A DNA stretch of 64,000 nucleotides from CAVZVW01 sp963778845 (GTDB lineage: Bacteria > Actinomycetota > Actinomycetes > Actinomycetales > Kineosporiaceae), in the NCBI GenBank assembly GCA_963778845.1, contig CAVZVW010000009.1, positions 1,488,001 through 1,552,000 of the forward strand, read 5' to 3'. Below are positions 37,793-53,097 of this stretch, one piece after another; the stretch's first letter is position 1, and each line of letters starts with the position of its first letter. The notes beneath the pieces are model-generated. The model saw only the letters and a program-made list of their open reading frames with translations, did no database searches and had not been told where the DNA came from. A program made the position numbers and the translations under genes.

Positions 37793-38166
37793 CAGCTCTT
37801 CTCCTTCTTCGCGCCGTAGCGGCTGCGCGCCTGCTTGCGGTTCTTCACGCCCTGGGTGTCGAGCGAGCCGCGGATGATCTTGTAACGGACGCCGGGCAGG
37901 TCCTTCACGCGGCCGCCGCGGACGAGCACGATCGAGTGCTCCTGAAGGTTGTGGCCGACGCCGGGGATGTAGGCCGTGACCTCGATCTGGCTGGTGAGCC
38001 GGACACGCGCGACCTTGCGCAGCGCCGAGTTCGGCTTCTTCGGGGTGGTCGTGTAGACGCGGGTGCACACGCCACGCCGCTGCGGGCTTCCCTTGAGGGC
38101 AGGCGTCTTGGTCTTTCCGACCTTGTCCTGGCGGCCCTTGCGGACCAGCTGCTGGATCGTGGGCAC
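37792..38166 (-). CDS. rpsL: 30S ribosomal protein S12
   Basis: Decoding-centre protein and streptomycin-resistance locus. 124 residues from GTG 38166 with GGAG upstream: PTIQQLVRKGRQDKVGKTKT, TTTPKKPNSALRKVARVRLT (Lys43 wild type) and VLVRGGRVKDLPGVRYKIIR (Lys88 wild type), predicting streptomycin sensitivity at these sites. An in-frame ATG 30 codons upstream (38256) runs through tandem repeats and is unlikely to be used. Confidence 0.97.
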   Translation of the reverse strand: MPTIQQLVRKGRQDKVGKTKTPALKGSPQRRGVCTRVYTTTPKKPNSALRKVARVRLTSQIEVTAYIPGVGHNLQEHSIVLVRGGRVKDLPGVRYKIIRGSLDTQGVKNRKQARSRYGAKKEKS

Positions 38167-38197
38167 CGGTTCTCCGTTGTCTGTGGCTCGGTTCGTG

Positions 38198-38248
38198 GTG
38201 GTGCTGGTTCCTTCGTGGTGCTGGTTCCTTCGTGGTGCTGGTTCCTTC
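38198..38248. repeat. Three perfect 17-bp tandem repeats in the rpsL leader
   Basis: Units 38198-38214, 38215-38231 and 38232-38248 are identical. On the transcribed strand the unit reads GAAGGAACCAGCACCAC, so each copy contains a GAAGGA ribosome-binding-like hexamer 30-80 bases before the rpsL start. Confidence 0.9.
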
Positions 38249-38281
38249 GTGACCATGGTGCCGTCGTGCTCGTGTCCTCGG

Positions 38282-38304
38282 CCCCCGAGGTCGGGCGTGT
38301 CGCG
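38282..38304 (-). promoter_or_regulatory. rpsL leader element (copy of an element in the rpsJ leader)
   Basis: Matches 33575-33597 at 22 of 23 positions, with a small CCCGA/TCGGG stem. It lies inside the predicted rpsL transcript, 116 bp upstream of the start codon. Gap 38167-38560 contains, in transcription order, the rpoC terminator, rpsL promoter, this element and the 17-bp repeats. Confidence 0.55.
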
Positions 38305-38435
38305 AGGGCCGCGCTTCAGCCCGATCGGGATCTCTCGGGTTGGCCACAGCCCCGCTGGTGCCTTCAGCCGGGGGACACCGACCCCGGCCACCGCGCACGC
38401 GGGACAAGCCCGGGGGGACCCAGGCACGGACGTCG

Positions 38436-38465
38436 AGGCTACCGGTCGGCCGCCGGGACCGTCAA
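38436..38465 (-). promoter_or_regulatory. rpsL (str operon) promoter
   Basis: Minus-strand TTGACG (38460-38465), 18-base spacer, TAGCCT (38436-38441). It shares GTTTTGAC with the rplM promoter. Start near 38429 gives a leader of about 263 bases. Confidence 0.65.
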
Positions 38466-38491
38466 AACGGGCCCTCCGTCCTCCCGGCCCC

Positions 38492-38541
38492 TGGTGGGTT
38501 CCTGTCGCGACACGCCGGTGTCGCAGGACAGGGACCCACCA
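38492..38541 (-). terminator. rpoC terminator
   Basis: A long hairpin: a 15-bp outer stem with one G-T wobble, a 2-base bulge, then a 7-bp inner stem GCGACAC/GTGTCGC and a 4-base loop. It starts 19 bp after the rpoC stop and separates rpoBC from the str operon. Confidence 0.75.
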
Positions 38542-38560
38542 GAGGTCGCCCAGATCGGCC

Positions 38561-42430
<3,870 letters not shown>

Positions 42431-42492
42431 CCTATGACTTCCTTCTCTCGCAGGCGTTGCAGGCAATGTGACGTGAGTCGGGAAAGGGGTCC

Positions 42493-45981
<3,489 letters not shown>

Positions 45982-46076
45982 GAGGGGTCCTTCCACGGGC
46001 CTGCGGGCGTAACGTGCGCACGCCGAGCACCCCGTGGCAAGTCCACGGGTAGAGGCACAGGGCAGCGCAAAGCGAC

Positions 46077-46105
46077 AGCCTACCCGTCAGGCACAGGTCT
46101 GTCTA
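46077..46105 (-). promoter_or_regulatory. rpoBC promoter
   Basis: Minus-strand TAGACA (46100-46105), 17-base spacer, TAGGCT (46077-46082). Start near 46070 leaves a leader of about 90 bases containing a 7-bp hairpin (46031-46049). In gap 45982-46360 this lies between rpoB and the rplL terminator, so rpoBC can be transcribed apart from rplJL. A further 7-bp hairpin lies at 46146-46165. Confidence 0.55.
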
Positions 46106-46293
46106 ATCCATCCCCCGAGGCGCTCGACGGCGCCCGACACCGAACCGTCGGCAATAACGCCGACGCGGTGCAACAACCCGGTGGATCCAGGCTGCCCGGC
46201 CCGTGGAGGGGGCGCCCGATACCTACCGGCGTGTTTGAGCATGGCGGCATCCACGGTGGCCGTCAACCCCCGCCGACGCCGTGAGCAGCAAGA

Positions 46294-46326
46294 AGTGGGC
46301 GGACCCCTGGTGGGGGTCCGCCCACT
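46294..46326 (-). terminator. rplL terminator or attenuator
   Basis: A perfect 14-bp stem AGTGGGCGGACCCC (46294-46307) with its complement (46313-46326), 34 bp past the rplL stop, followed on the transcribed strand by TTCTTG. Position matches the attenuator known between rplL and rpoB in other bacteria. Confidence 0.7.
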
Positions 46327-46360
46327 CCTGACGTGAGGCGGGGGCGTCAGCCGCCGGCCG

Positions 46361-46753
46361 TCAGCGCAGCGAGACGGTGGCGCCGGCGCTCTCGAGGGCC
46401 GCCTTGGCCTTCTCGGCGGCCTCCTTGTTGACCTTCTCGAGCACCGGCTTGGGGGCGGCGTCGACGAGGTCCTTGGCCTCCTTGAGGCCCAGGCCCGAGA
46501 CGACCTCGCGGACGACCTTGATGACCTGGATCTTCTTCTCGCCGGCGGCCTCGAGGACGACGTCGAACTCGTCCTTCTCCTCCTCGACGACGGCCTCGCC
46601 GGCACCTGCACCGGCGGCGGCCGCGCCGACCGCGACGGGTGCGGCCGCGGTGACCTCGAAGGTCACCTCGAACTTCTTCACGAACTCCGACAGCTCGATC
46701 AGCGTCATCTCCTTGAACGCGTCGAGGAGCTCGTCGGTACTGAGCTTCGCCAT
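46361..46753 (-). CDS. rplL: 50S ribosomal protein L7/L12
   Basis: Stalk protein that recruits translation GTPases. 130 residues: N-terminal dimer domain MAKLSTDELLDAFKEMTLIE, Ala/Gly hinge near 40-52, and the C-terminal factor-binding domain EKDEFDVVLEAAGEKKIQVI, KVVREVVSGLGLKEAKDLVD. Follows rplJ by 61 bp. Confidence 0.97.
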   Translation of the reverse strand: MAKLSTDELLDAFKEMTLIELSEFVKKFEVTFEVTAAAPVAVGAAAAGAGAGEAVVEEEKDEFDVVLEAAGEKKIQVIKVVREVVSGLGLKEAKDLVDAAPKPVLEKVNKEAAEKAKAALESAGATVSLR

Positions 46754-46814
46754 GATGGCGTGTCCTTTCGATGTACACGCGAGGCGGTGCGCCCGCGCAG
46801 TGGGTGGCGGGCGG

Positions 46815-47462
46815 TCAGCCCTCGGTAGCCTCGGCGGGCTCGGTCTCGGCCACCTCGGTGTCCGCCACCTGCGCCTGCCCGGCTGGAGCCTCCTCGACGG
46901 CGTCGGCGACGGCCGGGGTGCCGGCACCGCCCGCGAGGACGCTGGGGTCGCTCTCCGCCTTCAGGCGCAGTGCGTCGATCGTGCGCGCCGCCTGGGACAG
47001 CGGGGCGGCGAACAGGTAGGCGGCCTTCGTGAGCGACGCCTTCATGGCACCGGCGAGCTTGGCCAGCAGCACGTCACGGGACTCGAGGTCGGCGAGCTTC
47101 CTGACCTCCTCGGCCGTGAGCGACTTGCCGTCCAGGACGCCACCCTTGATCACGAGTGCGGGGAAGGTCTTGGAGAAGTCGCGCAGGCCCTTGGCGGCCT
47201 CGACGGGGTCGCCCGTGACGAACGCGATGGCGGTCGGGCCGGCCATCTGGCCGTCGAACGCGGCGACGCCGGCCTCCCGTGCCGCGATCGTGGCGAGGGT
47301 GTTCTTCACGACGGCATAGGTCGCGTGGGTCGAGATCCCCCGGCGCAGCTGCGTGAGCTGAGCCACGGTGAGCCCGCGGTACTCGGTGAGGACGGCGGCG
47401 TTGGATGCACGGAACTTCTCCGTGATCTCGGCGACCGCCGCAGCCTTGTCAGGCCTTGCCAT
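46815..47462 (-). CDS. rplJ: 50S ribosomal protein L10
   Basis: Stalk base that holds L7/L12 and autoregulates the operon by binding its own leader. 215 residues: MARPDKAAAVAEITEKFRAS, VLTEYRGLTVAQLTQLRRGI, HATYAVVKNTLATIAAREAG, and the L12-binding helix region LAKLAGAMKASLTKAAYLFA. About 40 Ala/Glu/Thr-rich residues extend the C-terminus beyond the common length. Own promoter predicted upstream. Confidence 0.96.
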   Translation of the reverse strand: MARPDKAAAVAEITEKFRASNAAVLTEYRGLTVAQLTQLRRGISTHATYAVVKNTLATIAAREAGVAAFDGQMAGPTAIAFVTGDPVEAAKGLRDFSKTFPALVIKGGVLDGKSLTAEEVRKLADLESRDVLLAKLAGAMKASLTKAAYLFAAPLSQAARTIDALRLKAESDPSVLAGGAGTPAVADAVEEAPAGQAQVADTEVAETEPAEATEG

Positions 47463-47697
47463 GGCCCTCCTTCCTGCTGTCGTGCCGGTCGCCTCCCGGC
47501 CCAGACATGCAGGACGCCCCGGCGCACGTGCGCACGGGGCGGTCGGCGCGCTTGGCTGCACGCTCACCACGGCGACCCCGGCCAGGAGCAGGCTCCGGGC
47601 CTAGACGGCCGTTCCGTTCACACCTGCGCGGGTCGCCCGCGGTGGCGGGGCCTTCGACCACCCTCTCGGGCGGTGACCAGCGGTCTTCGGCGCCCCC

Positions 47698-47727
47698 AGG
47701 GTAGGCCCGCCACGGCTGCGGCTCCAA
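47698..47727 (-). promoter_or_regulatory. rplJL promoter
   Basis: Minus-strand TTGGAG (47722-47727), 18-base spacer, TACCCT (47698-47703). Start near 47691 would give a leader of about 230 bases, suitable for L10 autoregulation. The five 16-bp repeats lie 30 bp upstream. Gap 47463-48034 holds only this promoter, the repeats and the leader. Confidence 0.5.
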
Positions 47728-47756
47728 ATCCGCGCCGTCCGAACCGCCGTCAGCGT

Positions 47757-47836
47757 CTCGACCACGACACGGCTCGACCACAACAGAGCTCGACCACGAG
47801 ACAGCTCGACCACGACACAGCTCGACCACCACTCAG
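47757..47836. repeat. Five 16-bp direct repeats upstream of the rplJ promoter
   Basis: Units start at 47757, 47773, 47789, 47805 and 47821. The first ten bases are ctcgaccacg with little change and the last six vary (acacgg, acagag, agacag, acacag, actcag). Contiguous, in register every 16 bp, just upstream of the -35. Confidence 0.88.
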
Positions 47837-48034
47837 CGCGGTCACCCTGTGCTAGGCCAACCGCCCCCCTCATCCGCGGCGGGCGGATGGCGAACGTCCC
47901 TCGCGCGGGCTCACCTGCGCCGCGTCGCGGTTCGGCGTGCGCGCCTGGTGTTGCCTATCCGCGTGCAGGGCAAAGCACGCCGCAACCACCACCCGGCCCC
48001 ACCTGTGGGGCGACGGCGGAACCGTGCGCCCGGG

Positions 48035-48880
48035 TCAGCCTCCGACGTGGTAGGGGTCGGCCACGTCCGCAGCCGGCGGTGGCTCGATCGTCACAGGCTC
48101 CCCCCACTTCTTGAAGGTGGTCGTCGTCGTGGAGACCTGGCCGGAGACCGCGGACGACGTCGCGATCCTGGCCGGTCGGCCCTCGGAGTCGACGAACACG
48201 TCGACAGTCGCCGACGCGTCCTTGAACACCGATGCCGCAGCACTGCGACCGGCGGGTGGCAGCGCCTCGAGCATGGCGGGACCGTCGAGCTTCAGCCTGT
48301 AGTGGGTGACCGCCAGGCCGGCCTCCGACTCGGCGCCGATGACGGTGAAGCCGGTCGCTTTCGCATAGGCGTTGGTGAGCAGGAGGAGGTCGGCGCTCGA
48401 CGCCACGCTCGTGAGGAACGGCGTGAACGAGACGGAGAGCTGGTCGGTCCCCCCGACCTTCACGCGAAGCCAGGGCTTGCCGTCGACGCGCTGCTTCTCC
48501 GGCGGGGAGACGAAGACGTCCTCCCGGAGCCGGACGACGCGCATGGAGGCGTCCGAGATCGTGACGGTGAGGTCCATGCCCACATCTGTGCCGCTGAAGA
48601 GCACCTTCCCGGTCACGTCGATACCAGGGCCGCTGGACGAGGTCATGGCCGTGTCGGCGCTCTGGGCCAGCGTGACCGCCTGCCGCATACGCGCGGCGAG
48701 CTCTGCTGCCGAGGACGCCGGCGCGGTCGGTGCAGGCGCCTCCGGCGCAGGCGACGTGCTGCTGCTCGCGACGTGCCCGGGCCCTGACGGCGAGCCCGAA
48801 GCACAGCCGGTGAGCGCACCCACCCCGACGACGGCGACCAGCGCCAGCACCGAACGCCGCCTCGCCGTGACCCCCCACAT
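48035..48880 (-). CDS. Lipoprotein of unknown function between rplA and rplJ
   Basis: 281 residues from ATG 48880 (a GTG nine codons upstream is in frame). N-terminal RRR, a hydrophobic run VLALVAVVGVGAL and lipobox LTGC with Cys26 give a signal-peptidase II site. A Ser/Pro/Ala linker (about 30-60) precedes a folded domain of alternating strands (DVTGKVLFSGTDVGMDLTVT, VVRLREDVFVSPPEKQ, PWLRVKVGGTDQLS), similar in outline to LppX/LprG-type actinobacterial lipoproteins. It lies in the cell envelope. Its place inside the rplKA-rplJL cluster makes cotranscription with rplA, 31 bp upstream, likely. Ligand unknown. Confidence 0.75.
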   Translation of the reverse strand: MWGVTARRRSVLALVAVVGVGALTGCASGSPSGPGHVASSSTSPAPEAPAPTAPASSAAELAARMRQAVTLAQSADTAMTSSSGPGIDVTGKVLFSGTDVGMDLTVTISDASMRVVRLREDVFVSPPEKQRVDGKPWLRVKVGGTDQLSVSFTPFLTSVASSADLLLLTNAYAKATGFTVIGAESEAGLAVTHYRLKLDGPAMLEALPPAGRSAAASVFKDASATVDVFVDSEGRPARIATSSAVSGQVSTTTTTFKKWGEPVTIEPPPAADVADPYHVGG

Positions 48881-48911
48881 TCGGACCTGCCTCCTCAGCC
48901 GCCGCACGCCC

Positions 48912-49630
48912 TCAGGCGTCGACCGACTCCTCAGACTCCAGGTTGCGCGTCTTGTTGACGTCCATCGGGATACCGGGGCCCATCGTGGTCGCGATGGTCG
49001 CCTTCTTCAGGTAACGGCCCTTCGCGGCGGACGGCTTCAGGCGCAGCACCTCGTCGAGCGCCGCGGTGTAGTTCTGCACGAGCTGGGTGTCGGAGAACGA
49101 CGTCTTGCCGATGATGAAGTGCAGGTTGGCGTGCTTGTCGGTGCGGAACTCGATCTTGCCGCCCTTGATCTCCTCGACGGCCTTCGCCACGTCCATCGTC
49201 ACCGTGCCCGTCTTGGGGTTCGGCATGAGGCCACGCGGGCCGAGCACCTTGCCGAGCCGGCCCACCTTGCCCATCAGGTCGGGGGTGGCCACGACCGCGT
49301 CGAAGTCCAGGAAGCCCTTCTGGATGCGCTCGATGAGGTCGTCCGAGCCGACGAACTCCGCCCCCGCGGCCTCCGCCTGCTCTGCACGCTCACCGGTGGC
49401 GAAGACCAGGACCCGGGCGGTCTTGCCGGTGCCGTGCGGCAGGTTGACCGTGCCGCGGACCATCTGGTCGGCCTTGCGGGGGTCGACGCCCAGCCGCAGG
49501 GCGACCTCGACGGTCGCGTCGAACTTCGTGGTGGAGGTCTTCTTGGCGATGCGGACGGCCTCGAGCGGGGCGTAGGCCGCCGCCTCGTCGATCGTCTGGC
49601 GGCGGCGCGGTAGCTCTTGCTGCGCTTCAT
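48912..49630 (-). CDS. rplA: 50S ribosomal protein L1, one apparent 1-base deletion near the start
   Basis: L1-stalk protein that moves deacylated tRNA out and represses its own operon in E. coli. ATG 49630: MKRSKSYRAAA, then a missing base near 49602 (AAAETIDEAAAY recovered), then ALRLGVDPRKADQMVRGTVN, LPHGTGKTARVLVFATGERA, VLGPRGLMPNPKTGTVTMDV, AVEEIKGGKIEFRTDKHANL and TMGPGIPMDVN. Corrected length 239 residues. Confidence 0.94.
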
Positions 49631-49724
49631 GATCTCTCCTGTGTCTGCGGAGTCGTGGTCTGCGGGCCAGCGCCGGCCCTGCCACTGGGTGGTCACCGGA
49701 TGCCGGGTGGCACCGGGGTGCTGC

Positions 49725-50159
49725 TCAGCCCTCGACCGTGATCCCCATCGAGCGCGCGGTGCCGGCGATGATCTTCGCTGCCTGCTCCACGTCGTTCGCG
49801 TTGAGGTCCTCGATCTTGACCTTGGCGATCTCACGGACCTGTGCGGCCGAGAGCCGGCCGACCTTGGTCTTGTGCGGCTCGCCGGACCCCTTGGGCACGC
49901 CGGCTGCCTTCTTGATCAGCTCCGAGGCCGGCGGGGTCTTCGTGATGAAGGTGAACGACCGGTCCTCGAACACGGTGATCTCGACGGGGATCACCGAGCC
50001 GCGCTGGCCCTCGGTCTGGGCGTTGTACGCCTTGCAGAACTCCATGATGTTGACGCCGTGCTGGCCGAGGGCGGGGCCGATCGGCGGCGCGGGCGTCGCC
50101 TGGCCGGCGTTGATCTGCAGCTTGATCAGAGCTGTGATCTTCTTCTTCTTGGGGGGCAT
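49725..50159 (-). CDS. rplK: 50S ribosomal protein L11
   Basis: GTPase-centre protein and thiostrepton/RelA contact site. 144 residues from ATG 50159: [40 protein letters not shown] (thiostrepton-facing proline helix), [17 protein letters not shown] and the C-terminal RNA-binding [20 protein letters not shown]. Follows nusG. Frame intact. Confidence 0.97.
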
Positions 50160-50234
50160 GGTCGGGTCCTTACTCGTCTTTCCGGGGGCTTCCGGGGCGG
50201 ACGGCACCTCACCGCGAGGCGCCGCGGAACTGGG

Positions 50235-51101
50235 TCAGATCTTGGCGACCTGGCTGAACGACAGCTCGACCGGGGTCTCACGTCCGAAGATCGACACGAG
50301 CACCTTGAGCTTCTGCCCGTCGACGTTGATCTCGGAGATCGTGGCCGGGAGCGTCTCGAAGGGACCCTCCATGACCGTGACGGACTCGCCGACCTCGAAG
50401 TCGACCACCCTCACCTCGGCGGGCCGGGCCTTGGACTCGGCCGGCTGCAGGCTGGGCGCGAGCATCGAGAAGACCTCGTCGAGGCTCAGCGGAACGGGCT
50501 GGTGGGTGTGGCCGACGAAGCCCGTCACGCCGGGGGTGTGCCGGACGGCGCCCCAGGACTCGTCCGTGAGGTCCATCCGCACCAGCACGTAGCCGGGGAT
50601 GCGCACCCGGCGGACCAGCTTGCGCTGACCGTTCTTGATCTCGGTGACCTCCTCCATCGGCACCTCGACCTGGTGGATGAAGTCCTCCATGTTGAGGCTG
50701 GAGATGCGGTTCTCGAGGTTCGCCTTCACGCGGTTCTCGTAGCCGGCGTAGGAGTGGATCACGTACCACTCACCCGGCACGCGGCGCAGCTGGGCCTTGA
50801 AGTCGGCGATCGGGTCGCCGGAGCCGTCGCTGGTTCCGCCTGCCGGCACCGCGGCGTCCCCCGAGGGCTCGTCGGCGGGCACCGCGACGTCCCCGGCCGG
50901 CACGTCGACGGGCGCCTCGTCCGGCACGCCGCCAGGCAGCCCGCCCGGCACGTCGACGGGCGCCTCGGCGTCCCCGGCCGATGCGTCGTCCGGCACCTCG
51001 TCCGCAACGTCGGCCGGCGTGGCGCCCGCGTCGGCCACGGCCTCGGCGAACGGGTCGTCGAGGCCTGTGCGGCTCGCGAACTGGGGGGTCTGGTCGGACA
51101 C
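50235..51101 (-). CDS. nusG: Transcription termination/antitermination factor NusG with long acidic N-terminus
   Basis: Binds RNA polymerase and S10, coupling transcription to translation. 288 residues from GTG 51101 after AAGGA. Residues 1-105 are acidic, with near-repeats of PVDVPGG, PVDVPAGD and VAVPADEPSGD. The NGN domain runs about 108-215 (WYVIHSYAGYENRVKANLEN, KLVRRVRIPGYVLVRMDLTD, GVTGFVGHTHQPVPLSLDEV). The KOW domain ends the protein (FEVGESVTVMEGPFETLPAT). A long N-terminus is usual in actinobacteria. Lies between secE and rplK. Confidence 0.96.
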   Translation of the reverse strand: MSDQTPQFASRTGLDDPFAEAVADAGATPADVADEVPDDASAGDAEAPVDVPGGLPGGVPDEAPVDVPAGDVAVPADEPSGDAAVPAGGTSDGSGDPIADFKAQLRRVPGEWYVIHSYAGYENRVKANLENRISSLNMEDFIHQVEVPMEEVTEIKNGQRKLVRRVRIPGYVLVRMDLTDESWGAVRHTPGVTGFVGHTHQPVPLSLDEVFSMLAPSLQPAESKARPAEVRVVDFEVGESVTVMEGPFETLPATISEINVDGQKLKVLVSIFGRETPVELSFSQVAKI

Positions 51102-51193
51102 GCTGTCGTCCTTACTTCCTTCGTCGGTGTTCCGGGCGGGACGGGAGACGGCGGGACGGCGGGCACCCGCGTCCGCGCTGTCCGGTGCAGTGG

Positions 51194-51442
51194 CTACGCG
51201 CCACCGCCGAACGCCCACAGCACGAGCTTGCCGAACGCGAAGTCCATGACGGATACGAAGATCATGACCGCGAGCACGAACACGAGCACGACCGAGGTGT
51301 AGGTGAGCAGCTCGCTGCGGGTCGGCCGCACCACCTTCTTCAGCTCCGAGATCACCTGCCGGAGGAACAGGCGCAGGGCAGCGATCCACCGCCGCACGAT
51401 GCCTTGCCGGCTGCGGCTCTTCGTCGTGGAGGTCGTGGTCAC
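51194..51442 (-). CDS. secE: Preprotein translocase subunit SecE
   Basis: 82-residue single-span partner of SecY. GTG 51442 begins TTTSTTKSRSRQGIVRR; the conserved amphipathic helix LFLRQVISELKKVVRPTRSE precedes one membrane helix (TYTSVVLVFVLAVMIFVSVM). Ends with a TAG stop. Between tRNA-Trp and nusG, the standard order. Confidence 0.95.
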   Translation of the reverse strand: MTTTSTTKSRSRQGIVRRWIAALRLFLRQVISELKKVVRPTRSELLTYTSVVLVFVLAVMIFVSVMDFAFGKLVLWAFGGGA

Positions 51443-51496
51443 GGCTTCCCACCCGGTGTCGGTACGTCGCCTCGTCGGTGCCGGCGAGGCGTCCCG

Positions 51497-51569
51497 CAGG
51501 GCAGGAGGGACTCGAACCCCCAACCACCGGTTTTGGAGACCGGAGCGCTGCCAGTTGCGCCACTGCCCT
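51497..51569 (-). tRNA. trnW: tRNA-Trp (anticodon CCA)
   Basis: 73 bases on the minus strand. Acceptor stem AGGGCAG/CTGCCCT with discriminator G; anticodon stem CCGGT/ACCGG enclosing loop CTCCAAA (anticodon CCA); T-arm with GGTTCGAGTCC. The 3' CCA is not encoded. Upstream of secE, as in other actinobacteria. Confidence 0.95.
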
Positions 51570-51655
51570 GGGCGGTGGAGACGGGACGCGTTCAGCGATG
51601 CCCCGACCGCAGGACGGCAGGCGTCATCATGGCGGTCCGCAACCACCTGGCTCGA

Positions 51656-51685
51656 AGTGTACGCAGCCGCGGCCCCCAGGTCGAA
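51656..51685 (-). promoter_or_regulatory. tRNA-Trp-secE-nusG promoter
   Basis: Minus-strand TTCGAC (51680-51685), 18-base spacer, TACACT (51656-51661). Start near 51649, 80 bases before the tRNA. Confidence 0.5.
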
Positions 51686-51792
51686 CCGCCGACGGGGCGC
51701 GGACGGCGCCCCGCCCGTAGCGCGACCGCACCCCTGTCCGACCCGGCGGTCGCCCGAGTCGGCTGCCCCACCCTGGTGGAAGGATGGGCGGC

Positions 51793-53022
51793 GTGACCGA
51801 GACCACAGCACCACGCACGTCGTCAGCACGCGTGTCGCGCCGCGTCGGCGGGATCGCCGAGTCGGCGACCCTCGCCGTCGACGCCACCGCCAAGGCCCTC
51901 AAGGCCGCCGGTCGCCCGGTGATCGGGTTCGGCGCCGGCGAGCCGGACTTCCCGACACCCGGATACGTCGTCGAGGCCGCAGTCGCAGCGTGCAGCCGGC
52001 CCGCCAACCACCGCTACACCCCGGCGGCCGGCCTGCCCGAGCTCCGTGCGGCGGTCGCGGCCAAGACCGCGCGGGACAGCGGCCTCCAGGTCGCCGCCGA
52101 GCAGGTACTGGTCACGAACGGCGGGAAGCAGGCGGTCTACCAGGCCTTCGCCACCTTGCTGGACCCCGGCGACGAGGTGCTGCTGCCCTCGCCCTTCTGG
52201 ACGACCTACCCCGAGGCGATCAGGCTCGCCGGTGGGGTCGCCGTCGAGGTCTTCGCCGGCGAGGACCAGGGCTACCTGGTCGACGTCGACCAGCTCGAGG
52301 CGGCGCGCACGCCACGGACGAAGGCGCTGCTCTTCTGCTCGCCGTCCAACCCGACGGGTGCGGTCTACTCCCCCGAGCAGGTTCGAGCGATCGGCCGCTG
52401 GGCGCTCGACAGCGGTGTCTGGGTGATCACCGACGAGATCTACGAGCACCTCGTGTACGACGACGCGAGGTTCGCCTCGATGCCGGTCGAGGTGCCCGAC
52501 CTGGTAGCCACGTGCGTCGTGCTCAACGGCGTGGCGAAGACCTATGCGATGACCGGCTGGCGCGTCGGATGGATGATCGGCCCGTCGGACGTCGTCAAGG
52601 CCGCGACCAACCTGCAGTCCCACCTCTCCTCGAACGTGGCGAACGTCTCGCAGCGGGCCGCCATCGCGGCGGTGAGCGGGGACCTGGCCGCCGTCGACGA
52701 GATGCGGGTCGCGTTCGACCGGCGCCGGCGCACGATCGTCGGCATGCTCAACGAGATCGACGGCGTGGTGTGCCCCACCCCGAAGGGCGCCTTCTACGTC
52801 TACCCGTCGGTCAAGGGCGTCCTCGGCCGGTCGATCCGCGGCCGGGTCCCGCAGACCTCCGCCGAGCTGGCCGCCCTGATCCTCGACGAGGTGGAGGTCG
52901 CCGTCGTGCCTGGCGAGGCGTTCGGGCCGAGCGGGTACCTGCGCCTGTCCTACGCCCTCGGGGACGCCGACCTGGCTGAAGGCGTCGGACGCATCCAGAG
53001 GTTGCTCGGCGAGGCCGGCTGA
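51793..53022 (+). CDS. Pyridoxal-phosphate aminotransferase, class I (aspartate aminotransferase type)
   Basis: Transfers amino groups, most likely aspartate/2-oxoglutarate in this position next to secE in many actinobacteria. 409 residues from GTG 51793, placed nine bases after GGAAGG; ATG 51784 is in frame but touches that site. FGAGEPDFPTPGYV near the N-terminus, NHRYTPAAGLPELRAAVA, TNGGKQAVYQAF, PSNPTGAVYS, ITDEIYEHLVYD, and the PLP-lysine loop NGVAKTYAMTGWRVGWM. C-terminal arginine region FGPSGYLRLSYA. Substrate range cannot be fixed from sequence. Confidence 0.88.
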   Translation: MTETTAPRTSSARVSRRVGGIAESATLAVDATAKALKAAGRPVIGFGAGEPDFPTPGYVVEAAVAACSRPANHRYTPAAGLPELRAAVAAKTARDSGLQVAAEQVLVTNGGKQAVYQAFATLLDPGDEVLLPSPFWTTYPEAIRLAGGVAVEVFAGEDQGYLVDVDQLEAARTPRTKALLFCSPSNPTGAVYSPEQVRAIGRWALDSGVWVITDEIYEHLVYDDARFASMPVEVPDLVATCVVLNGVAKTYAMTGWRVGWMIGPSDVVKAATNLQSHLSSNVANVSQRAAIAAVSGDLAAVDEMRVAFDRRRRTIVGMLNEIDGVVCPTPKGAFYVYPSVKGVLGRSIRGRVPQTSAELAALILDEVEVAVVPGEAFGPSGYLRLSYALGDADLAEGVGRIQRLLGEAG

Positions 53023-53097
53023 CGCAGCGCCCACGCGCCGGTCGGCTGCTCACACGGCCCGTTGCTCGCCCGGCCGGTCGCGCAGCGCCAGGGGTGC

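Noticed and set aside
37792..38256. N-terminally extended S12 from ATG 38256
   Set aside because: The 30 extra codons run through 17-bp repeats that are not in register with codons. GTG 38166 has a good ribosome-binding site and the universal S12 start.
47757..47836. CRISPR array
   Set aside because: Units are contiguous 16-mers with no unique spacers and no cas genes nearby.
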